From NCBI RefSeq assembly GCF_042654605.1, contig NZ_JBHSGT010000063.1, positions 62,001 to 126,000 on the forward strand: DNA of 64,000 nucleotides. Reading direction: 5' to 3'. Shown one piece after another: positions 55,711 to 64,000 of the stretch. Both the position numbers and the translations under genes were made by a program. The notes below the pieces were generated by a model that was not told the DNA's origin, did not search any database, and saw only the letters and a program-made list of their open reading frames with translations. This stretch comes from Enterococcus_I eurekensis. Its GTDB lineage: Bacteria > Bacillota > Bacilli > Lactobacillales > Enterococcaceae. The number at the start of each line of letters is the position of its first letter. Within the stretch, counting starts at the first letter, position 1.

Positions 55711-56619
55711 TTATCTGACAAATATTATTCCTATAAAATACGTTAATACTTGAACAGTTGAACCTATTGCTAATATTTTAATGGCCGTTGAAAAGGTCAC
55801 TAATTTCTCTTGCTTTTGTAAAAATATGTTTGTTTGTTTCCAAATGAAAGGCACTATTAAATAACTTAACAGCACTGTTGTAGGCGCAATTCCAAGCAAA
55901 ACAGAGGCGCCAATGCTAATTAAAGCAATCGCGTTAAGTAGTACGAATAATTTCAGTGCTTTTGGTTTACCCAAATAATGCACTAAAGTATAACGATTAT
56001 TGTTTTGATCTTCTTCCAGATCACAAATGTTATTAGCCAACATTAAATTGGCAATCCACATTGTATTGGGTAGTGCAATCACCGCAATATTTAGTAGTTC
56101 TTGCGCTTGCCATTGAAAAATATCAGACGCATTTAGATAGACCGTAATGAGTGAAATCATCATGCCCATCGTAAATCCCGAGAAGAATTCCCCTAGTGGT
56201 AAACTCGATAGTGGTCTTGGTCCGGATGAATAGAATATACCGACTAAATAACAATAGAGTCCCATCCATAATAAGGGCCAGCCAACTTGTGAAGCCAACC
56301 AAATTCCTAAACTAGCTGAGAAAAGAATCATACTAATAATCATCCAGCGAATCATGACTAACGATAAGTTTTCACGACCGATGACATTGGTTTTTTCTTT
56401 ATAATCATGAACATCAGTAGCATTTTTAAAATCGTTGTAGTTATCTAAAATATCGACTGCCATGTTAAAAATAAACATCGCGATAAAATAAATGGCAACG
56501 TACCCTAAATGAATTTGGCCATAATGATAATAGCTATAACAAAGGCCGATTAAAAATGGCAAAACACTCGCTGTTTTGGCTTTTATTTCAACCAACTCAA
56601 AAAAAATCTTAATTGACAT
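55711..56619 (-). CDS. menA: 1,4-dihydroxy-2-naphthoate polyprenyltransferase
   Basis: 302 residues from ATG 56619, which has AAGGAG five bases upstream; a longer frame to 56706 lacks an RBS and runs into the divergent promoter. About eight helices. Prenyltransferase aspartate motifs: MAVDILDNYNDFKN near 57 and NNICDLEEDQNNNRY near 200. It joins the polyprenyl tail to dihydroxynaphthoate to make demethylmenaquinone. It is divergent from the polyprenyl diphosphate synthase that provides the tail. Confidence 0.92.
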   Translation of the reverse strand: MSIKIFFELVEIKAKTASVLPFLIGLCYSYYHYGQIHLGYVAIYFIAMFIFNMAVDILDNYNDFKNATDVHDYKEKTNVIGRENLSLVMIRWMIISMILFSASLGIWLASQVGWPLLWMGLYCYLVGIFYSSGPRPLSSLPLGEFFSGFTMGMMISLITVYLNASDIFQWQAQELLNIAVIALPNTMWIANLMLANNICDLEEDQNNNRYTLVHYLGKPKALKLFVLLNAIALISIGASVLLGIAPTTVLLSYLIVPFIWKQTNIFLQKQEKLVTFSTAIKILAIGSTVQVLTYFIGIIFVR

Positions 56620-56711
56620 GTGAACTCCTTTACTTGTAAGGCATAAGATTGCCTTTTTACTGTAAGATGCGTTAAAATAATGGAGAATGCTTTTTAGAAA
56701 GGACACATCTG

Positions 56712-57692
56712 ATGCTCACTTACTGGAACAATTATCCCACTATTCAAAATAAACTCCAAACCGTTTGCTCATTAATCGAGGAGCGTCTTCAAGTCGAAAA
56801 TCCCGACATTCAGGATGCTTTGATCGAAATGACTCAAGCTGGAGGAAAATTTTTACGTCCTGCCTTTTTCTTCTTCTTTGCTGAACTAGGCGATCTTGAA
56901 AAACAAGACCCCATTCAATTAAATAAAATCGCTACTTCTTTAGAATTATTACACATGGCAACACTCGTTCACGATGATATTATTGATGATTCGCCTTTGC
57001 GTCGTGGTGTTTCTACGATTCAATCACGTTTTGGTAAAGACGTTGCCGTTTATACAGGTGATTTATTATTTACCGTCTTTTTTGACCTGATTATCGAAAC
57101 AATGAATGCCTCTGAGTATATGGCTATCAATGCGCAATCGATGAAACAATTGCTTTTAGGTGAGTTAAACCAGATGGCGAGTCGTTATAAAAGTAACGGT
57201 TCCGTAGAAAATTACTTGAATAGCATCAATGGAAAGACTGCTGAGCTTTTCTCACTTGCTTGTATGGAAGGTGCGGCTTTTGGTCACAGCTCTCCAGAAA
57301 TCATTCAACAAGCAGCAAACATTGGTCGAAATATCGGCATGGCATTTCAAATTTTTGATGACATTTTAGATTATACTTCTGAGAAAGAAGAACTAAAAAA
57401 ACCGATACTTGAAGATTTTGTTCAAGGTGTTTATACTTTACCACTTCTCCTAGCTAAAGAATCGAATCCAGATGTTTTTCTTCCGTACTTTAAAAAAGAA
57501 AGTCAAGTAACAATCGAGGAAGCCGAAGAAGTCATGCAACTCGTTATCAAATATGATGGTGTGAAACAAGCCAAGAAATATGCCAAAAACTATACGAATG
57601 ATGCACTAGAAAGCATTGATTGCTTACCGAAAAGCCCAACACGTAAAGCACTCAAAAAATTAACGACACAACTCTTAATCCGTACGTACTAA
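56712..57692 (+). CDS. Polyprenyl diphosphate synthase (menaquinone side chain)
   Basis: 326 residues. Both Asp-rich motifs are present: LVHDDIIDDSPLRRG near 84 and IFDDILDYTSE near 214. This is the catalytic (component II, HepT/IspB-like) trans-prenyltransferase that extends farnesyl diphosphate. Chain length is not readable; no separate component I is seen here. Divergent from menA. ATG with AAAGGA upstream; terminator directly after the stop. Confidence 0.9.
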   Translation: MLTYWNNYPTIQNKLQTVCSLIEERLQVENPDIQDALIEMTQAGGKFLRPAFFFFFAELGDLEKQDPIQLNKIATSLELLHMATLVHDDIIDDSPLRRGVSTIQSRFGKDVAVYTGDLLFTVFFDLIIETMNASEYMAINAQSMKQLLLGELNQMASRYKSNGSVENYLNSINGKTAELFSLACMEGAAFGHSSPEIIQQAANIGRNIGMAFQIFDDILDYTSEKEELKKPILEDFVQGVYTLPLLLAKESNPDVFLPYFKKESQVTIEEAEEVMQLVIKYDGVKQAKKYAKNYTNDALESIDCLPKSPTRKALKKLTTQLLIRTY

Positions 57693-57693
57693 A

Positions 57694-57728
57694 CATCATG
57701 GTGGAATTATCCACCATGATGTTTTTTA
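57694..57728 (+). terminator. Terminator of the polyprenyl synthase gene
   Basis: CATCATGGTGGA pairs with TCCACCATGATG, then T6. Confidence 0.93.
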
Positions 57729-57750
57729 GTAGACGGTGAACATTATTTAA

Positions 57751-58110
57751 TCGGTGTGAAAAGGATAGCGACTGCGGAGATAAGGAGTCACTCAAATAAA
57801 ATCAAAAAACGATTTTTTTGAATGATCGCTTATCTCTTGTCGCTGGGCACCCTTTTTACAACCTTCTGATTAACGGTGTCAAAAGGATAGCGACGGCGGA
57901 GATAAGGACTCACTCGAATAAAATCAAAAAGCGATTTTTTCGAATGCTCGCTTATCTCTTGTCGCTGAACATCCTTTTTACAACCTTCTGATTAACGGTG
58001 TCAAAAGGATAGCGACGGCGGAGATAAGGACTCACTCGAATAAAATCAAAAAGCGATTTTTTCGAATGCTCGCTTATCTCTTGTCGCTGAACATCCTTTT
58101 TACAACCTTC
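57751..58110. repeat. Tandem hairpin repeat array 3 (3 units)
   Basis: Units of exactly 122 bp start at 57751, 57873 and 57995; the last two are identical over about 114 bp. Each folds with AAAAGGAT, AGCGAC and GAGATAAG pairing with CTTATCTC, GTCGCT and ATCCTTTT around a terminal stem of ATTCGA-type. The joint AACCTTCTGATTAACGGTGT corresponds to AACCTCTTATTTAAAACGGTAT of array 2. The final unit's AACCTTC motif lies inside the last codons of cydC. No ORF in the array. Confidence 0.92.
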
Positions 58111-59845
58111 CTTCATCTATGGTTTTTAGTTGTTGGTAGCGAGGGTTTGTTTGAGCGAGTTCTTTTGGTGAACCTGACATTTCTAATTGCCCCTCTTCGA
58201 TAAAGATGACCTGGTCCATTTTCTCAATTCCTTGTAAATGGTGGGTAATCCAAATAATCGTTTTGTCGTTTAATGTTTCGAAAAACGTATCGATTAAAGC
58301 TTGTTCTGTAATCGGATCAAGTCCGACGGTTGGTTCATCGAATAAAATCACCGGAGTGTCTTTCAATAACAAGCGAGCAAGTGCCAAACGATGACGTTCA
58401 CCACCTGAAAAACGTAAACCGGCTTCATCCACCATCGTATCTAAACCATCCGGCAAGCTTTCAATTAGTTTTCTTAAACCCACCTTCTCGAGTACTTCCC
58501 AAGCTTCTTCAATGGTCGCTTGTTGATTCCCTAATCGTAAATTATTTAAAATTGTTGTATTAAATAAGTACGGTGTTTGTTGAATAACACCAATTTGTTC
58601 TGAAATAGTATCGCCAAATCGTTGTGTTTCAATTCCCCCGATTTTAATTGTTCCCTCACTCGGTACAAGATCGCCGCGTAGCAAACTAGCTAGTGTACTT
58701 TTCCCTGAACCACTACGGCCTAAAATCGCTAATTTATGTCCGACTGGTAAGGACAAGCTCAAGTTATCCAAAACTCTTTTTGTTGTATTTGGATAAGTAA
58801 AGGAAAGATTTTGAATTTCAATCTCGGTTGTTCCAGTAAAATCTTTTATCGGTTCTACTTCTGGACGAGTTGGTAATTCGTTTAAACGAACAATCGAATC
58901 TTTGTAACGATTGGTTTCCTCTGCAGCCGACGGTAAAACATTAAAAGCATCCACCAGAGGAAAGACACTCAAGACGAAAGCGGCAATCCAGTTTGCGTCT
59001 CCACCATGGTTACCAATAAAGGTTTGGCTCGTCCATAACACAAGTGCGACAACGATGATACCAAAAATGCTTTCCACTAGAAAGTCCCGACGATTATTAA
59101 AACGACGAACTTTTTCTTGTAGTTCAAGTAATCGTGCCTGATTTTCTTCATGTAAAGCAACGTATTCATCGCCACGTTGGCTAAAAATCCAATCAGAAAC
59201 ACCTAAAACATTATCGGTTAACTCACTATACAATGCACTTTTTAATTGTTTTTCTTTTTCTTGACGTGCACCATTGATAATTAGTGACCACAACGGTAAA
59301 ACAACAACTAAAGAAAAGAACAAGAATGCCATCACAAGTGCAAACCACCAAGAATAAAAACCTAAAGCGATGACAATTGCAATATATAGTAACCAAGCGA
59401 TTACTGTTGGAAAAATCGTTCTTAAATATAAATCTTGAATATGATTAATATCCTCAGCTAACATCCCCAAAATATCGCCCATTCGATAATGGCGTTTGAA
59501 AAAGACGCCGTCGGTTTCAAGTGTTGTATAAAGTTTTAAACGTAATTTAGAGGTCATTTTTAAAACCCAGTTATGACTAACTAAGCGTTCCAAATAACGA
59601 AAAACCGGTCGACTAATCCCAAATCCTCGAGTAAAAACAATTGGAATATAAATCATTAAAATATTTTCTGGTCGTGAAGCGGCACGTGAAATCAAATAGC
59701 CCGAAACAAACATCAAACCACCCGCACTTAAAAAGGTTAAAAATCCTAAGAAAAGCGCTAAAATTAAGGCACTTTTATATTTTTTCATAAAAGGTTTAAC
59801 CCACGTATCTTTACCAAAAGCTTCGATGAGTGGAATTTTAAACAT
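58100..59845 (-). CDS. cydC: CydC-type half-transporter (thiol exporter for cytochrome bd assembly)
   Basis: 581 residues. A six-helix membrane domain (ASRPENILMIYIPIVFTRGFGISRPVFRYLERLVSH is the family signature region, quoted here in part: FTRGFGISRPVFRYLER) followed by an ATPase domain with GRSGSGKSTLA near 370, LSGGE-like FSGGERHRLALA and ILFDEPT. It pairs with CydD to export cysteine/glutathione and permit haem bd assembly. Starts eight bases before the cydD stop. The stop codon lies within hairpin array 3. Some annotations in Firmicutes swap the C and D names. Confidence 0.9.
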   Translation of the reverse strand: MFKIPLIEAFGKDTWVKPFMKKYKSALILALFLGFLTFLSAGGLMFVSGYLISRAASRPENILMIYIPIVFTRGFGISRPVFRYLERLVSHNWVLKMTSKLRLKLYTTLETDGVFFKRHYRMGDILGMLAEDINHIQDLYLRTIFPTVIAWLLYIAIVIALGFYSWWFALVMAFLFFSLVVVLPLWSLIINGARQEKEKQLKSALYSELTDNVLGVSDWIFSQRGDEYVALHEENQARLLELQEKVRRFNNRRDFLVESIFGIIVVALVLWTSQTFIGNHGGDANWIAAFVLSVFPLVDAFNVLPSAAEETNRYKDSIVRLNELPTRPEVEPIKDFTGTTEIEIQNLSFTYPNTTKRVLDNLSLSLPVGHKLAILGRSGSGKSTLASLLRGDLVPSEGTIKIGGIETQRFGDTISEQIGVIQQTPYLFNTTILNNLRLGNQQATIEEAWEVLEKVGLRKLIESLPDGLDTMVDEAGLRFSGGERHRLALARLLLKDTPVILFDEPTVGLDPITEQALIDTFFETLNDKTIIWITHHLQGIEKMDQVIFIEEGQLEMSGSPKELAQTNPRYQQLKTIDEGRL

Positions 59846-61559
59846 CGCTATCCCTCCTCATTTGTTTCGTTAAATCATAGAAATGACCCTTTTGAGTAAC
59901 TAACTCATCAAAAGTTCCAGTCTCGATGATTTCGCCTTCTTTTAAGACGATAATGTAATCCATTTGATGCATCCAATGTAGACGATGCGTTGCAAAGAAA
60001 ACCAGTCGATTTTCCATCAAAGGCAACATACCTTCTTTAATTTCAAGTTCTGTTTCAATGTCCAAATGCGCTGTCGGTTCATCAAAGACTAGGACTTTTC
60101 TTGAATGATCCAAAAAGGCACGTGCTAAGGCAATCCGTTGTGCTTGGCCACCACTTAATGTCCGAGCACCTCCACCTAGTTGTGTTTCCAACCCTTCTGG
60201 CAATTCTGCCACAAGTGGGGATAATCCGACCACTTCAATGGCTTTAGAAATTTCTTCTTCAGTTGCTTCTGGTGTATAGAAAGTCAAATTCTCACGTAAT
60301 GATAGTTGGAATATATACGGATGTTGAGGGATGTAAAGTAATTGTTTCTGCCATTCTTGTTGCGTAAAATTCGATAATTGATGTTGATTTAACATCACAT
60401 TACCTGAACTCGGTGTCAAGAAACCACTAATAATATCCATTAAAGTTGATTTACCTGAACCGCTCATCCCAATCACACCAATTTTTTGGAAACCTTTAGC
60501 CGAAAATGCAACTTGGGTTAGCGCTGATTGCCCCTCATAATCCAGGCTCAGATTATCAACACTAATTGTAGAATTTTCATTCCAAGTTGGAACAGCAATT
60601 GGTTCACTCACGGTCTCAGGTGTTTCCAATACCTCACGAATCGCTGTCATCGCATTTTTCCCATCCAATGTTGCGTGATAATCAGCTGAAAAATCTCTAA
60701 TTGGCAAGAAATATTCTGGAGCCAAAATAAGTACAGTTAAGGCTGGTAATAAAAAGACAACGCCATTTAGCAAACGTAACCCTAGTAAAACAGCCACAAT
60801 TGCGACAGATAAAGTCGTAAAAAAGTCTAGCGCAAAACTTGATAAAATCGCAATTTTTAACGTACTCATTGTTGATTTACGGAAAGCCTCACTTGTTTGA
60901 TAGATACTCTTACCATAACGCTTACTAATACCAAACATCTTTAAAGTATCCAATCCACGTAAAGAATCAATGAAATGGTTAGCTAAAATTTGGAAAGAAG
61001 CATATTGACGGTCTGCCTTAGCTCTGGCTGCGTAACCTAAAATAACCATAAATAAAATGATTAAAGGATAAATCACGATTAAAATCCAGCCTGACTGCGT
61101 GTCCAAATAAAAAATAAAAGCTAAAATAATCCAAGGGATAATCATCAAATTCATCATTTTGACTAATATCAAATGAATGTAGTTTTCCACTTGATTAATG
61201 CCTTCTAAAGCCATCGTGGTCATATTTCCAGTCCCTTGATCTTGAACGATGCTTGGACCTACCCGAAAGACTTTTTCTAATAACTGTTTACGCAACACTT
61301 GTGCTTGTCCAGCTGCGTAGCGATCTAAAATGTGATTGCGTAACCACGTGACCCCATGACGAGCAAGGAAGATGATAAAAAAGCTCAACAACCAAATGCC
61401 TTGGCCTTTCATCGTTTTTCCTTCCCACAAGTGTGTAATCACTGTTGCTAACGTATAAGCTTGTCCAATAATAAAGAGAGCTTGCAAAACCGCTAGTCCT
61501 GCAAGCATCCCCATTATTTGTTTAATCTTGGATAAGCCCATTAAAGCTTTATCCATCAT
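59838..61559 (-). CDS. cydD: CydD-type half-transporter
   Basis: 573 residues. Membrane domain with about six helices, then the ATPase domain with GMSGSGKSTLMD near 370, TLSGGQAQRIALARAF and VLVFDEPTAH. Forms the heterodimer with the following gene. Overlaps cydB by four bases (ATG within the cydB stop) and cydC by eight, so expression is tightly coupled. Confidence 0.9.
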   Translation of the reverse strand: MMDKALMGLSKIKQIMGMLAGLAVLQALFIIGQAYTLATVITHLWEGKTMKGQGIWLLSFFIIFLARHGVTWLRNHILDRYAAGQAQVLRKQLLEKVFRVGPSIVQDQGTGNMTTMALEGINQVENYIHLILVKMMNLMIIPWIILAFIFYLDTQSGWILIVIYPLIILFMVILGYAARAKADRQYASFQILANHFIDSLRGLDTLKMFGISKRYGKSIYQTSEAFRKSTMSTLKIAILSSFALDFFTTLSVAIVAVLLGLRLLNGVVFLLPALTVLILAPEYFLPIRDFSADYHATLDGKNAMTAIREVLETPETVSEPIAVPTWNENSTISVDNLSLDYEGQSALTQVAFSAKGFQKIGVIGMSGSGKSTLMDIISGFLTPSSGNVMLNQHQLSNFTQQEWQKQLLYIPQHPYIFQLSLRENLTFYTPEATEEEISKAIEVVGLSPLVAELPEGLETQLGGGARTLSGGQAQRIALARAFLDHSRKVLVFDEPTAHLDIETELEIKEGMLPLMENRLVFFATHRLHWMHQMDYIIVLKEGEIIETGTFDELVTQKGHFYDLTKQMRRDSDV

Positions 61560-62575
61560 TCGTCATAGCCCTCCACTGGTTCATCATGTTTGATGCGCCC
61601 TCTAAAGATGTAGTAAGACCATGCGATGTAGCCTAAAACGAATGGTAAAATCGTCAAGGAAACCATGCTCATAATTTTTAAAGTATAAGGTGTTGATGTC
61701 GCATTTTTAATCAAGATATCAAAATCAGGTGAAATTGAACTGATCATTACTCTTGGGAATAATCCAGTGAATAATAAAGCGACTAAAGTAATCAGTGTAA
61801 AACCACTTGCTAGGAAAGCTAGCAATTCTTTATGACGATATAGCGCCACATTCGCAATGAGTGTCAATGCGACCATCAAGACTAACAAAATAGTTGTTAG
61901 CACAAAATTATTTTCAAAGAAATCTGTATTGAAGAATAATAAGATACTAAATAAAACTAAACCAGCGTATAAAACCCAATAAAGTGCTTGTGCGTGATTT
62001 TTGGCTTTTTCACGAACCGGACCAGTTGTCTTAAGCGCTAAGTAATTCATTCCATGTAAATATGAAAGCAATGTTAAGGCGATGGCACCTACTACAGACA
62101 ATGGATTAATATAATCCGTAAAGGTCGCCATCATATCACCATTGGCATCAATCGGCATTCCTTGAATCAAACTTGTAAATAAGATGCCGAAGAAAAATGG
62201 AACCATGAAACTCCCAATTGCTAATGTCCAAGTCCATAAAGCTTTATGCTTCGTACTTTTACCACGGAATTCAAACGAAACACCGCGAATAATTAATCCG
62301 ACTAAAATTAAGAGTAAAATTAAGTAGTAGCCACTAAATAATGATGCGTACCAAAATGGAAAAGAGGCGAACATCGCGCCACCAGCTGTGACTAACCAAA
62401 CTTCATTCCCATCCCAAACTGGTCCAATCGTTGCAATGATTTGACTTTCTTCGTCTTCGTCAAAGGCTAACGTTTTTGTTGACATACCTACTCCAAAGTC
62501 AAACCCTTCTAAAAAGAAGAAACCTGCAAATAAGACGCCAATTAAAATAAACCAAAATAATTGTAACCCACTCAT
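61556..62575 (-). CDS. cydB: Cytochrome bd ubiquinol/menaquinol oxidase subunit II
   Basis: 339 residues, eight or nine helices; begins MSGLQLFWFILIGVLFAGFFF and contains GPVWDGNEVWLVTAGGAMFASFP, the conserved CydB signature (quoted in part: WDGNEVWLVTAGGA). Non-haem-binding partner of CydA. Overlaps cydA by one base. Confidence 0.94.
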   Translation of the reverse strand: MSGLQLFWFILIGVLFAGFFFLEGFDFGVGMSTKTLAFDEDEESQIIATIGPVWDGNEVWLVTAGGAMFASFPFWYASLFSGYYLILLLILVGLIIRGVSFEFRGKSTKHKALWTWTLAIGSFMVPFFFGILFTSLIQGMPIDANGDMMATFTDYINPLSVVGAIALTLLSYLHGMNYLALKTTGPVREKAKNHAQALYWVLYAGLVLFSILLFFNTDFFENNFVLTTILLVLMVALTLIANVALYRHKELLAFLASGFTLITLVALLFTGLFPRVMISSISPDFDILIKNATSTPYTLKIMSMVSLTILPFVLGYIAWSYYIFRGRIKHDEPVEGYDE

Positions 62576-63996
62576 TAGTAGCCACCTCCATCAAATGGAT
62601 CTTTTGCTGCTTGATTTTCGAGTGCCTCAAGTTCTTCCCCATACTCAGGTCCCTTATGTAATTGACGATTAACAAAATAAACCATCACACCACCTAAGGC
62701 TAAGAACAAAGTAAAGTAAGTAATATTTGAAATTAAAAGTGATGTTGCTGAAACATTCGGTGAGATACTGTCTTCAATTTTGAATAAACCATAAACTGTC
62801 CAAGGGTAACGTCCTAATTCTGTCACTAGCCATCCAGATGTGTTGGCTAAAAACGGTGTAATTGTCATTAATGACACAACCCAAAGCATCCAGCGTGACT
62901 CGTACAGTTTCGGATTTTTCTTACGCGTGAAGAACAATCCCACACTTGAGACAAGCAATGTTAACATACCTATTCCAGCCATAATACGGAATGTCCAGAA
63001 CAGTGTATTAACTGGTGGGAAATAATCACCTTCACCGTGTTCTTCGACAAGTTCGGCTTCAATTGTATTCATCCCTTTAACATATCCAGATGGTTTGTTG
63101 TAAGATAAAATACTTAACATGTACGGAATCTCAACACCAAATACACGTTCTCTTTCTACTGTGTTCATCCAAGCGATCACTGTCCAAGCGGCAGGATCTC
63201 CGGAGTCTTCATACAAACCTTCAGTTGCTGCAAACTTCATTGGTTGATCATGAACTAAGGCCTTCATTTGTAAGTCCCCTGTTCCTAAAATACCTAGTGA
63301 ACCAATTAATGCGACAACAAAACCAATTCGCATTGATTTTTTGTAAATACTGCTTGTAATTTCACTCATTGTTTTTTGTCTTAATAGTTGAATCGCAGCC
63401 ATCCCTGCAATGACCGTACCACCCATAATTACCGCACCAAAAATAACGTGTGAAAATTCATACCACACTTGATGACTCGTAATTAGTGCGACAAAATCCG
63501 TCATTTCTGCTCGTCCATTATTCATCGTGTAACCGACTGGATGTTGCATGAAAGAATTGGCTACTAAAATCCAAAATGCTGACATTAGTGTTCCAAAAAC
63601 AACCAACCACATAAAAGTTACATGTAGTTTTGGACTCACTTTATTCCAAGTAAACAGCCATAATCCAATAAAGGTTGATTCTAGGAAGAAAGCTAATAAT
63701 GCTTCAACTGCTAGTGGCGCTCCGAAAATATCCCCCACAAACCGAGAATATTCTGACCAGTTCATCCCAAATTGAAATTCTTGGATTAGTCCCGTAACGA
63801 CCCCTACTGCAAAACTTAGTAGGAAAATATTCGCCCAAAATTTCGTCATTTTCAAATAGATGTCGTTTTTCTTTATAACGTACATCGTTTCCATAATTGC
63901 TACAATCAAACCCGTACCTATGGAAAAAGGTACGAAAAAGTAGTGAAATACTGTTGTCATCGCGAACTGTATCCGCGCTAGTGTCACAATATCCAT
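62575..63996 (-). CDS. cydA: Cytochrome bd oxidase subunit I
   Basis: 473 residues. Helices begin ARIQFAMTTVFHYFFVPFSIG with the haem ligand His in FHYFF, followed by the FGMNWSEYSRFVGDIFGAPLAVEALLAFFLES region (haem b595/d site, quoted in part: SRFVGDIFGAPLAVEALL). The Q-loop is the short Firmicute type. It reduces oxygen to water with menaquinol. Enterococcaceae need added haem for activity. Complete start (ATG 63996) at the window edge; promoter outside. Confidence 0.93.
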   Translation of the reverse strand: MDIVTLARIQFAMTTVFHYFFVPFSIGTGLIVAIMETMYVIKKNDIYLKMTKFWANIFLLSFAVGVVTGLIQEFQFGMNWSEYSRFVGDIFGAPLAVEALLAFFLESTFIGLWLFTWNKVSPKLHVTFMWLVVFGTLMSAFWILVANSFMQHPVGYTMNNGRAEMTDFVALITSHQVWYEFSHVIFGAVIMGGTVIAGMAAIQLLRQKTMSEITSSIYKKSMRIGFVVALIGSLGILGTGDLQMKALVHDQPMKFAATEGLYEDSGDPAAWTVIAWMNTVERERVFGVEIPYMLSILSYNKPSGYVKGMNTIEAELVEEHGEGDYFPPVNTLFWTFRIMAGIGMLTLLVSSVGLFFTRKKNPKLYESRWMLWVVSLMTITPFLANTSGWLVTELGRYPWTVYGLFKIEDSISPNVSATSLLISNITYFTLFLALGGVMVYFVNRQLHKGPEYGEELEALENQAAKDPFDGGGY

Positions 63997-64000
63997 TGCT

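Overview
The window looks like a low-GC Gram-positive chromosome from the Enterococcaceae (Enterococcus or Vagococcus type). The evidence is a GH73/LysM autolysin with an AtlA-like architecture, a lysine-type murE without the DNPR motif, a CopZ/CopA pair, a leucine T-box before leuS, and a menaquinone/NDH-2/cydABCD respiratory module. No rRNA, tRNA or CRISPR was seen. The genus is an inference.

Layout. 1-500: tandem hairpin repeats. 0.5-10.7 kb: housekeeping and envelope genes (M23 hydrolase, rsuA, MurJ-like flippase, murE, asnB, cupin, stomatin, GNAT). 10.7-11.3 kb: a second hairpin array touching the end of leuS. 11.3-21.5 kb: leuS with T-box, autolysin, PAP2, the tRNA-modification pair mnmL/mnmM, and copper genes copA/copZ. 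21.7-37.1 kb: a type I BREX phage-defence island. 37.4-46.7 kb: accessory DNA with an ABC transporter, a ComR-like regulator with a ComS-like peptide, remnants of a secreted-protein operon, and three insertion sequences. 46.7-52.8 kb: sulfur genes (truncated sulfatase, intact formylglycine-generating enzyme, cystine symporter, CoA-disulfide reductase, cystathionine lyase/synthase-type enzyme). 52.9-64 kb: a metallophosphatase, then ndh, menA, polyprenyl diphosphate synthase, a third hairpin array, and cydABCD.

The BREX island is the largest accessory system. brxA-brxB-brxC-pglX run leftward. pglX stops right after its target-recognition region, and its missing C-terminal third is a separate gene (own RBS, TTG start) heading pglX-C-pglZ-brxL. 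Between the two halves lie a tyrosine recombinase and an inverted, promoterless second target-recognition cassette. An exact 83-bp inverted repeat joins the cassette and pglX, so this looks like an invertible, phase-variable BREX methylase with a two-gene PglX.

The second notable system is a regulator resembling streptococcal ComR (RRNPP family). It is divergent from a 16-residue ORF ending FPWYAG, similar in pattern to the LPYFAGCL-type XIP pheromone. The ORF is preceded by an AACATGACA-N4-TGTCATGTT dyad, a T-tract and a -10-like box. This suggests a ComRS-like peptide circuit outside the streptococci, perhaps controlling a toxin/immunity-type operon now broken by insertion sequences.

A third theme is a family of 121-125 bp tandem hairpin units in three arrays, two of them in convergent gaps and overlapping or touching the stop codons of leuS and cydC. 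Unit borders and pairing are conserved while stem sequences change.
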